This document shows positions 55,382 through 64,000 of a stretch of DNA of 64,000 nt, one piece after another. The translations under genes were made by a program, and so were the position numbers. The stretch is from assembly GCA_003427395.1 (NCBI GenBank), contig BFEA01000021.1, positions 2,026,960 through 2,090,959 on the forward strand. The letters are read 5' to 3'. Numbering within the stretch: the first letter of the stretch is position 1; every line of letters starts with the position of its first letter. The notes beneath the pieces were generated by a model. The model was given only the letters and a program-made list of their open reading frames with translations, had not been told where the DNA came from and ran no database searches. Origin of the DNA: Chara braunii (taxonomy: Eukaryota > Streptophyta > Charophyceae > Charales > Characeae).

Positions 55382-55913
55382 GGCTCTTGATGCACTTAGC
55401 ACTCCCGGTCAACACTTGGTGTGCTAAAGAACCGCGAAGGCTGTATCTGAATGTCAAATATGCCCAGGAACCCGAATGGAAGATATTCAACACTTTATGC
55501 TGCAATGTGAACTCTCCAGACCCTTTTGGGAATGGTGGAGACAATCGGATGTCCCGATTCCGGGAGCGGACACCCGTTGGGGGGACAACTATATCCTCAT
55601 GGGGACGGCAGTTAGGAGAACTGCGATACAGGTACAATTTGCCCATGCGGAAGAGACAATCAGAGGTGCCATCCTGTGGACCCTATGGAACCTCCGAAAT
55701 GTGAGAGTGCGGAAGAAGGAACACCTTACACCACCAATGGTGAGGGCCGAAATTAAATACGCTATCAAGCAGGCTATCTCGGCAGATTGGGAGTACCGGG
55801 TGCAAAAAAAGAGTTTCTCAGCAAAGGCTATCAAGTGGTTTTGTTGCAGATGGGATGCTTTCTCGGGCCTGGCTAGAGTGGACACTCAGCTGGACAGCCC
55901 ACCGATGTTGTGA
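55382..55913 (+). pseudogene. Family-B LINE ORF2 C-terminus with zinc finger remnant
   Basis: Parallel to 3096-3686: RMEDIQHFMLQCELSRPFWEWW (the finger's His-Cys half, the first Cys pair being frameshifted), FAHAEETIRGAILWTLWNLRN and TPPMVRAEIKYAIKQAISAD, ending near WFCCRWDAFSGL. A frameshift lies near 55440-55480. The 3' UTR start TTCTTTGTATAAT resembles the 3660 region. Confidence 0.75.
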
Positions 55914-56470
55914 TTCTCTACCTTCTTTGTATAATATGTTGTATGAGACCTTTAGAGTTCTTTTTAGTACATAGTGAGAATGGTTAGCACAATAGTTCAC
56001 AGCTTGTGTAACAAAGTTGTGTGCAACAAAGGTGTGAGAGAACAGTTGGGTGAATCTCTGGGTATGTAGTTGGCGGTACTTTGAATGAAACATTGAGAAA
56101 GATAACGAATGCCCAAAAAATGAGCGTAAACTGAAAATCAAGGGACTTGTTACCCCGCACCCCGACGATGAGGAGAAATGGTATCCAGAGGAGAAGGAAC
56201 TCCAGGGCTGGATGTTCAGGGCGTATGCAGACGGTCGCCCGGGCCAGTGGATATGGCAGGGGAGGGGCAAGCCCGCAGCGTCTCCTTCAGGCGCCGAGCT
56301 GGTCATCCCTGTGATTCGCAAACAAAAAGGCAAACAACAGGAAACCCACGGTACGGGCAAAACCCGAAACAACCAGCAGAATACCACAGATGGGGAAAGC
56401 AAGCACAGGCCGGTGAAAGACGATGGGGGTGACAAACAGCATATGCAACCACCACCGCACCAGAAAATCC

Positions 56471-56508
56471 CTGTCTCTTATACACATCTAGATGTGTATA
56501 AGAGACAG
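56471..56508. other. Nextera mate-pair junction adapter
   Basis: CTGTCTCTTATACACATCT and its reverse complement, 38 bp. The about 50 bp before it (GGGTGACAAACAGCATATGC through CAGAAAATCC) recur after it, so this is a chimeric read join, not biology. Confidence 0.97.
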
Positions 56509-56564
56509 GGCAAGCACAGTCTGTCAGACGACGAGGGTGACAAACAGCATATGCAACCACCACC

Positions 56565-56887
56565 GCACCAGAAAATCCAGGGTGCGGACAAAACCCCGAA
56601 CAACCAGCAGGATACCACACATGGGGGTGGCAAGCACAGTCTGTCAAAAAATGATGCTGGTGACAAATAGCACAAACAACCAGCACCGCACGCTCACCCG
56701 CCTGTGACTGTCTCTTATACACATCTAGATGTGTATAAGAGACAGGCACCAGAAAATCCAGGGTGCGGACAAAACCCCGAACAACCAGCAGGATACCACA
56801 CATGGGGGTGGCAAGCACAGTCTGTCAAAAAATGATGCTGGTGACAAATAGCACAAACAACCAGCACCGCACGCTCACCCGCCTGTG
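56565..56887. other. Artificial 142-bp duplication around an adapter
   Basis: 56565-56706 and 56746-56887 are identical over 142 bp and flank the adapter at 56708-56745. A perfect duplication separated by an adapter indicates an assembly artefact. Confidence 0.9.
56708..56745. other. Nextera mate-pair junction adapter
   Basis: The same 38-bp mosaic-end pair as at 11114 and 56471. Confidence 0.97.
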
Positions 56888-58902
56888 TCATCCAAGCCAC
56901 TGGTGACTCCCCCACACCAGACGTATAAGCCAAAATCTATGACAACGCCGGGTGATGCGAACCACCACAAAAGATATACGGAAGGGTTGTCCCCCGGCAA
57001 GCACAAGACCACACCCACCGACCTCACCTTGCAGCAAAACCTGCTCGTGCAGCAGGAACAAGACTCCGCCCAGGCAAACAAGGATGGGGTAGTGCACCAA
57101 CACATAACTACCTCTCGATCCGGGGAGACAATACCACAGCATCAGGCGGGTGTCGATGGAGCACATGGAACAGATGCTGCCCCGCCACAGCACCAATCCG
57201 ACGGAACACAGGTGGGAGCGCATGGAACTGCTGCTGCCCTTCCATAGCACCAATCCAAGGGAACGGGCTGTGCCTCTGAGTCCGGAGGTGCACTGCCTCC
57301 TGCACCTCCCCTGCCCTCCAACAGCTTGGGGACAGCCCACCTCACACGGGACATAGCCCGGCCCCAGCAGCAGGAATGGCAGATCTCAAAGGCTCAGACT
57401 AAAGGGGAGGCGAACTCCCCCACACCCACAGCCCTGACCTTGCAGCAAAACCTGCTCTTGCAGCAGGAAAAAGACTCCCCCCTGGCAAAGAAGGATGAGA
57501 CAGTGCAACCACACATAACTACTACACGATCCGGGGAGGCGATACCACAGCATCAGGTGGGTGTCGATGGAGCACATGGAACAGACGCTGCCCCGCCACA
57601 ACACCAATCCGAGGGAACACAGGTGGGAGCGCATGGAACTGCTGCAACCCCCCCACAACACCAATCCAAGGGAACGCGTTGTGCCCCTCAGTCCGGAGGT
57701 GCACTGCATTCTGCACCCCCCCTGGCCTCCAAGAACTCAGAGATAACCCACCTCGCACGGGACATAGCCCGGCCCCAGCAGCAGGAGTGGCAGATCTCAA
57801 AGGCACAGACTGATGGGGCGGCAAATTACAAACCTCGGGCTACGGAAGCAACTTCCAAGGACGACGCAGGCAAAGGATCCAAACCCAGGGAGGTGTGGCT
57901 CAAAGCCAACTCCCTGCTTAACAAACTCAAAGAAGATGCCTTCCCCCAGCACCCGGAGCCCCCGCCGCCCCAACACCAGCAGCGCCGTTTGCAAACAAAC
58001 CCCCAAGAAGAGAACGGAGGGGCGTATACACCCCAACTGAGGACGGAGAAACAAGGGGACCTGCATGATCAGTCGCCAGGCCCTGGCCGCCCTGTCGCAA
58101 GGATGGTCATCTCTCAAGTAACGGGGGAAGCCAAATTTCTACCTCCTGATCTGCCTCGGAATCCGAAGCAGGAATTGCGGCGAATTCGGGAGCTGGAACT
58201 TGAACATGATGCTGTAACTGGACATCGCCCCCAACAAGTGCAAGAGATCGAGCCTGAGGACCAATCCGCACAACAGCAAGGCTCGATGCTGCCACAACCA
58301 CGCCACCAACAACCACTCAGCAACCTCATCTGCAACTGCAACACACGACGTTGCAGCCACCAAACGGCCTAATGCAGCAACAGCAGCACCAAGTTCGGGA
58401 CCGCCCGCAGCAGATGCAGCACCGACCAGACCCTCACATAGAGCACATGCAGCTCTCACAACTCCAACTGCAATCAACGCAGCGACCGCAGCACCAGCCA
58501 CCCCAACATGTACAAGACATTAAGCCTGAGGATTATTCCTCACAACAGCAATGCCCGAGGCTGCCACAGCCAGGCCCCCAACAGCCACTCCAGCAACCCC
58601 AACTGCAGGTGCTGCACACGACGTTGCAGCCACAAAACGGCCTGATGCAGCAACAGCAGCACCAAGTTCTGGACCACTCGCAGCAGATGGAGCACCAACC
58701 AGACCCACAACTCCAACTGCATGCAATGCACCAACCGCAGCACCAGACTCACGTCCTGCCACAGCAGATACAACAACAGTGGATGCTACAACATCTTCAG
58801 CAGGCAGCCCAGCAGGAACAAACGCTGACACATCAACAACAGCAACATCAGCTGCATCAACAACAACAGGTCCAGATGATGGCAGCCCCACATCTCCAAG
58901 AA

Positions 58903-59375
58903 GTGGTGGTGCATCACCCGCAACAGTTGCATCCGCTACAACAGACCGTGCAAAACGTGCAGCAACATGCGGTGCACGAAGTGGTGTTGCACCACCAGCA
59001 ACAGCAGTTGCATCCGCTGCAATAGACCGTGCAAAACGTGCAGCAACATGCGGGGCACGAGCAGGTGCATGAAGTGGTGTTGCACCACCAGCAACAACAG
59101 TTGCATCCGTTGCAACAGACCGTGCAAAACGTGCAGCAACATGCAGGGCACAAACAGGTGCAGCAACATGCGGGGCACGAACAGGTGCATGAAGTGGTGC
59201 TGCACCACCAGCAACACCAGTTGCATCCGTTGCAACAGACCATGCAAAATGTGCAGCAACATGCGGGGCACGAACAGGTGCACGAAGTGGTGTTGCACCA
59301 CCAGCACCAACAGTTGCATCCGCTGCAATAGACCGTGCAAAACGTGCAGCAACATGCGGTGCACGAACAGGTGCA
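58903..59375 (+). repeat. Coding tandem repeat, about 93-bp unit, about five copies
   Basis: Each unit contains a variant of TTGCACCACCAGCAACAACA and CCGTGCAAAACGTGCAGCAA. It encodes Gln/His-rich repeats of LINE-4 ORF1a. One unit is longer. Confidence 0.85.
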
Positions 59376-60335
59376 ACATAGCTCAGATTGTGCTGACCAG
59401 CTAGGCCTCCTTCTGCAAGCACAGCTGGCACAGTACCACCACCAGCAGCATCAACAAAGGGTCTTGCACCAGCAGCAAATATTGCAGCAGCTGCATCTGC
59501 AGTGGCAACAGCAGCTTTGCTGCCAACAAGAATATATCTTGCAGCAACAACAGCAGCAGCTACAACAATTTTGGCAGCATGAGATGGAAATGCAGAAACA
59601 ACAACAACAGCAGAGCCACACACTGCAATGCCCCCAGATAGCGGCATAGGACCCCTCGCCTCACACTGTGGATGCACAAAACGTACAAGACATGGACACC
59701 TCGGCCCCAGACGAGGTGCCACAAACAACGCAATGTCATAGTCTGGAGGCGGGCTCAGGGGGAGAGGACACTGTGATGACCCAAGCAGTGGCTCCCTCAC
59801 ATCCGGATAGCCCACCTCGCCCCCCTCCTCCACTAGCACACGATCAGGAGGTCAAGCAAAAACTGGCTTTCCTCACTGAATGGACCCTGAATAAGATATT
59901 TTTCATGACAGAGGAGGGGTCACAGAGCAAACTCACCACCCGTCACTGGGCCCAGGCTAAGGAAGTCCTCATGTTCACCCCGCGGGTCTTGGCCACGGTT
60001 GAAAAGTACAGCAATGTGCAGGCTATAGATTGGATGGATGTGGGCGCTGCAATAGTCCTGGTGGTCAACGAATTCCTGAACAAAATACAGCAGTATGCAG
60101 AGACTACATTCGGCCACAATCAGGAAATGCAAGGCTCAACCACTGTTGAGGCATTCTACCACGAAGGGTTGGCATGGCCCAAAACGCTGGTCCACGAGCT
60201 CAGTACTACCCTCCATGGCCCTGAGACCGCTGCACCCACCCAACTGGAACAACGACAGAGTCAGCGCCTTACATGGGAACCGCAACCGCAGGATGCTGGT
60301 CAACAAGCCACACAGTCTGGGGCCACCGAAGACCA

Positions 60336-60956
60336 ATGATTCTTCACGACGACGAAGAAGACGGGTCATCCACCTCTGAGGATGATGAGCAAGATCAGCC
60401 TCCCAAAGGAATTTTGCGGGATCGGGTCAGACTGATAACCGACGGTACTTCCCCGAAACATATGTCACCGGGAGTGATCATACTACCGGTGGCCCGACAA
60501 AAGGAAGGACGTCAATGGTTGTTGGGTCTTAGACCCCCCCCCGACCGTCCCCAGCACCACCCCCCGGACCCGGATGGCCTCACGGTGGAGGGATGGAGAG
60601 GTCGCCCCTCTACAGCAGTAATCTTAAAACACCTCAAATATTGGCGCAGCGAGACGCAACTAGAAGAGGTCCAAGGCGCTGTGCTGCCACGCTCGTTGTC
60701 GTTGCCCGAGGGAATTATCCCGGTTATCGTCCTCATGAGTCCGAAGACTGCAAGCCCGAAGGCAAGGACATCACACACATGGTTCACTCAACAACAAATA
60801 ATGAACCTGCCAGCGGATCGATTTAGGACAAACTTCGCCTGGACCGCGACCAGGGTGCTATGGTTCATGCAAATCTTGATGGAGGACAGTATACTGGATG
60901 AACATAACCAGTGGGATGACCCGCCTTTTGTTCTCCCAATTAAGACTGTAGATTGA
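60336..60956 (+). CDS. LINE-4 ORF1b, acidic leader plus conserved domain
   Basis: ATG 60336 overlaps the ORF1a stop as ATGA, placing ORF1b in the -1 frame. The leader is acidic (HDDEEDGSSTSEDDEQDQ). The domain begins MSPGVIILPVARQKEGRQWL and continues GLTVEGWRGRPSTAVILKHL, GIIPVIVLMSPK, HTWFTQQQIMNLP and FAWTATRVLWFMQ. It is collinear with LINE-1 ORF1b and probably with LINE-3 ORF1b. The function is unknown and it is intact in this copy. Confidence 0.68.
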   Translation: MILHDDEEDGSSTSEDDEQDQPPKGILRDRVRLITDGTSPKHMSPGVIILPVARQKEGRQWLLGLRPPPDRPQHHPPDPDGLTVEGWRGRPSTAVILKHLKYWRSETQLEEVQGAVLPRSLSLPEGIIPVIVLMSPKTASPKARTSHTWFTQQQIMNLPADRFRTNFAWTATRVLWFMQILMEDSILDEHNQWDDPPFVLPIKTVD

Positions 60957-61193
60957 ATCGATTGCGGCGCATATACGCTAGAGATAAAAATACACACTCA
61001 ACTATGAATCCGCCCGGACAGACACCGGACCGCGCCGCTGCCATCACAAGCCACCAACCCTCGACAACCCACCGACCGTCTTGTCCACCAGATAGGCCGC
61101 AGCACATTGCTGACCCGGCTGCTGCTTCGTCTACACACCCCATCGCCCGCCACTGCACTGCGACGCCTGACCTAGACCGCCCTCCCGGCCCGA

Positions 61194-61254
<61 letters not shown>

Positions 61255-61322
61255 TTCCCGGACCCCCCCCCCGCGATGGCCCCCCCCCCCCCCCCCCCCT
61301 CGTCCAATGCCCTCCGCCACCA
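60957..61322 (+). other. ORF1b-ORF2 junction with 59-nt poly(C)
   Basis: An open frame with ATG at 61004 (MNPPGQTPDRAAA) runs through a 59-nt C run (61196-61254) and ends at 61342. ORF2 continues in another frame from 61323. Because C-run length is unreliable in assemblies, the real ORF2 probably starts here and encodes a poly-Pro linker. Confidence 0.55.
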
Positions 61323-64000
61323 GTGACGATCCCCCCTATTAGGAGGAAGCCCCATTGGCTGTCAAAGTTAGAAAAAGCAGATATTGACATACGCTCGTTG
61401 AATGTCAACGGCCTTATCCAAGCAACGACACCTAAGAAGGACGCCATATGGGACATGCTCAGGTGCTCGGAAACTAGATCATGGCCGGATGCAATATGCA
61501 TCCAAGAAACTCACCTGCAAGACACATCTCCGCACAATGCGAAGGCAAAAGCGATTTGGCCGTACACACTACACGAGGCGCCTGCACGCGAAAGAGCGTC
61601 TGCAGGCGTCGCAATCTGGCTTCCGCCGTCCTCAAAATTGAAACCTCTGGAGGTCCAACATGACAAACTGCACGGCAAGTGGATTTGCCTGAAACTGCAA
61701 TACGACGAAGAGGTTTCCTATCTGGCCAGCGTGTACGCACCCAATGATAGTGCCGCCAAGGTGGACTTCTGGCTCACCCTACATGAAGCTCTACCTGATG
61801 ACGCCCCGCTTATTCTTGCAGGAGACTTCAATACCACACTGGACCCAGTGTTGGATAAAAGATCCACGAATGCACACCAGGACCATGCTTCCTCTTCAAT
61901 GTTCGTGCAGCCCCCGGACATTTGCTTCCTCAAACAACTCATGGCAGACAGGCAGCTTGTGGACGCATACAGGCAGCTGCACCCTACTCACAGAGCCTAC
62001 ACCTGCCTGTCGTCTAGAGGTGAGCAAGGCCTGACCCACTCACGAATCGATTTCACGCTGGTATCAAACGATATGATGGGTCTCGTCACGACGGCGGAAA
62101 TAACGACAATTAGCCCCTGTAAGTCGTTTGATCATAGGATGGTAACGCTGGGCCTGTCATTTCATAACCATATCCAGCGAGGGTCAGAGTTTTACAAGCT
62201 CAACGCCTCCTTGCTTCCCTTACCCAGTTTTAAAAAACTGGTCAATGAATTTTGGGAATATTGGCAGACTCAGAAACCCGCTTCAGGGGAGAGAGTGAGT
62301 TGGTTTAATAATGGAGTGGCGCAGCTAAGGGAGAGGTCTAAGAAATTCTCCATCCAGCATGCGAGAGACCACAAAGCTTGCCTCGAAAGCCTTATGAAAA
62401 AGCTGGAAGACTGGGATGACACACTCATGAACGACCCGCTGCACCGCCCCTCCTATGATAAGCTGCAAGAGGCCCGTGACCACCTCCAGGAGTATGTCGA
62501 ACGGCAGGCGCAAGCATGGAGAATCCAGGCTAAAATAAAAAAACAGCACACAGATGGGACAATAGCCAAAACCTTTTTTGCAAAAGCCCGAGCGAGATCT
62601 AGAGCAGCCACAGTTCCCAGACTTAATCACCCGCTGGATGACAACGCCGAGCCAGCAACTAATGCATATGCAATCACGGACTATGCGGCGAGATATTATA
62701 CTAACTTGTTCACTTCAGAGACGCCCTCCAAACCCCCAGACCAAGTACTTCAAGCGAGGCAATCGCTTCTTCAGGCTATCCAACCCTCCTTGTCACAGCA
62801 ACAAAGAGCCACCTTGGACAAACCCATCTCCTCTCAGGAGGTCTGGGATGCCCTACAAGACATGGAAGATGAAAAGACTCCTGGAATCGACTCCTTCCCT
62901 AAGGAGTTTTGGGTGCGATTCTGGGACCTCTTTAAGGACGATCTCATGGAATACATCGAGGCGGTGCAGAGAGAAGGCTCCTTTGGAGGGATGATTGGTC
63001 AAGGCGTGACTACTCCGTTATATAAGAAAGGTGATAAAGAGAATATACGAAACTATAGACCTATCACCCTTCTCCCGGTCCCCTATAAGATGGTGGCTAA
63101 AGTCCTGACTAACAGGTTGCTGCCGTTCATGAATGTGCTGGTTCACCCGGACCAGACAGGATTCATGCCCAATAGAAATATACAGGATAACATCCTGCTG
63201 GTCAACGAGACCATAAAATATGCCCGACAGCGAAAAGTCCAAGCCGCGATCCTTTTCATTGACTTCGAAAAAGCATACGATCATGTGGATTGAGACTTTC
63301 TCGACGTGTGTTTGCTTAAAATCAACTTCGGCCCGGGCTTCTGCCAATGGGTGCACCTTCTGCATAGGTCGGCCACAACTAACGTGATGCTGAATGACCA
63401 CCTCTCACCGCCGATTCGCCTCCAACGATCGGTGCGCCAAGGAGACCCGATTGCCCCGCTGCTGTTCGTGGTTGTTACGGAGGCCCTCGCATCGATGATA
63501 AGAGCCCACCCCGGCATCAGCAGAGTGCCTTTCCCGGACATCCCGCAACATCTCATTCCAGTCACATAGCTCTTTGCAGACGATTTGACCGTGCTAATAC
63601 GCGCCGACCCGGAGAGCGTTCAGGCCCTCACCCATGTTGTCCAACTATTCTCGCTTGCAGCAGACATGAAGGTCAACTGGGGTTCCAAAACTGAGGGGTG
63701 GTGGCTCCACCCTCAAGGGCAATCACCCCCGCCTGAGCCGACTGTAGCATGGGCCCGAAAAGACGACGCCATCAGGATACTGGGGGTCCGATTGACTGCG
63801 GAGGGCCCGCCCCCGGACCATGGGGACAGGTTGGTCAATATGGTCGTGGACCGCCTGGCCACCTAGGAGGGCCTCCACACATCGCTGGTAGGACGCGCTC
63901 TAGCAATTAATAGTGCCATCCTTGCGGCCATCTAGTATAAACTCGCAGTTTGGTCGCTGACAAAACAGCAGTACACTAGATTGAAGAGGGCCCTAACAAC
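61323..64000 (+). pseudogene. LINE-4 ORF2: APE endonuclease and reverse transcriptase (partial)
   Basis: One frame throughout, with no frameshift to the window end. Endonuclease: DIRSLNVNGL, ICIQETHL, ASVYAPND, LAGDFNTTLD, SRIDFTLV and SFDHRMV. RT: EDEKTPGIDSFPKEFW, TPLYKKGDKENIRNYRPI, FIDFEKAYDHVD, VRQGDPIAPLLF and catalytic FADD (about 63573). Four in-frame stops: TGA 63291, TAG 63567, TAG 63864 and TAG 63933. At 63291, 63864 and 63933 LINE-1 has Trp. The zinc finger would lie beyond 64000. Confidence 0.88.

Larger units (their letters stand above)
52358..56085 (+). mobile_element. Family-B LINE 3' fragment, split by a solo LTR
   Basis: The upstream part (52428-52737) ends LLMDLVVREHASLL and the downstream part resumes WLLMHLALPVNTWCAKE (from 55382). 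Together they match the continuous copy at 3096 (MDLVVSKHASLLWLLMHLALPTNTWC). The 5' half with RT is missing, and no A tail is seen before LINE-4 sequence starts at about 56085. Confidence 0.75.
56085..60339 (+). pseudogene. LINE-4 ORF1a, Gln/His-rich low-complexity protein
   Basis: Starts within a conserved post-knuckle segment (KWYPEEKELQGWMFRAYADG and WIWQGR, matching LINE-1). It then becomes a very long Gln/His/Pro-rich region. A unit of about 400 bp with LTLQQNLL.QQE and GVDGAHGTDAAPPQHQS is repeated (57020-57410, 57430-57780). About five units with LHPLQQTVQNVQQHA occupy 58903-59375. The frame is broken by adapters and by TAG codons at 59023-59025 and 59329-59331, where sister repeats have CAG. 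The final part (59668-60339) is non-repetitive, with FLTEWTLNKIFFMTEEG and VATVEKYSNV-like text. It ends at TGA 60337-60339 inside ATGA. Confidence 0.7.
56085..64000 (+). mobile_element. LINE-4: large LINE, 5'-truncated, cut by the window end
   Basis: Begins inside ORF1a (CPKNERKLKIKG... corresponds to the segment after the LINE-1 zinc knuckle), continues through ORF1b and ORF2 and leaves the window in the RT thumb region. Two adapter artefacts with duplicated sequence interrupt ORF1a. ORF2 is related in every domain to LINE-1 ORF2. Confidence 0.85.

Noticed and set aside
58520-59839. 439-codon minus-strand ORF rich in Ala, Arg and Val
   Set aside because: It is antisense to the LINE-4 Gln/His repeat. 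CAG/CAA-rich codons leave the opposite strand free of stops, and it has no domain.

Overview
This is repeat-dense eukaryotic nuclear DNA, most likely from a streptophyte (plant or charophyte alga). It has a chromodomain Ty3 retrotransposon, plant-type LINEs with CCHC/endonuclease/reverse-transcriptase ORFs, short foldback MITEs, spliceosomal snRNA copies, abundant microsatellites and assembly gaps. A repeat-rich Chara-like draft scaffold fits, but that species guess is inference. I see no convincing host protein-coding gene. Almost every long ORF belongs to a mobile element or is a shadow of one.

Layout. 1-26 kb is a mosaic of short elements: TIR/foldback MITEs, LINE 3' fragments, A-tailed short structured elements, a U6 retrocopy, tandem duplications, microsatellites and one assembly gap. 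26.09-42.45 kb is a Ty3/gypsy chromovirus on the minus strand. It is flanked by the 5-bp target duplication GATCG and split by a younger, nearly complete plus-strand LINE (27.51-37.68 kb, here LINE-1). 42.5-43.6 kb holds a U2 snRNA fragment and two MITEs. 43.66-51.26 kb is a minus-strand LINE (LINE-3) with almost intact ORFs. 51.4-52.3 kb holds another MITE. 52.4-56.1 kb is a 3' LINE fragment (family B) split by a 2.64-kb solo LTR. 56.1-64.0 kb is a third large LINE (LINE-4, plus strand) cut by the window end.

How the parts relate. The three large LINEs share a layout: an RNA-binding ORF1a (CCHC seen in LINE-1, cysteine/histidine cluster in LINE-3), an ORF1b with a conserved domain, and an ORF2 with APE endonuclease, RT and (LINE-1, LINE-3) a C-terminal zinc finger. 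In LINE-3 and LINE-4, ORF1b lies in the -1 frame and overlaps the end of ORF1a. The 3' end of LINE-1 folds into three hairpins just before the poly(A). The same structured tail occurs on short non-coding elements at 654-802 and 8838-8981, and its first hairpin ends the family-B LINE at 4.0 kb and other A-tailed fragments. This is my lead candidate for an undescribed system: a LINE 3' recognition RNA used by short parasites.

Data quality. Three copies of a 38-bp Nextera junction adapter remain in the sequence (11114-11151, 56471-56508, 56708-56745). Those at 56.5-56.7 kb sit in artificial duplications, so local structure there is not biological.
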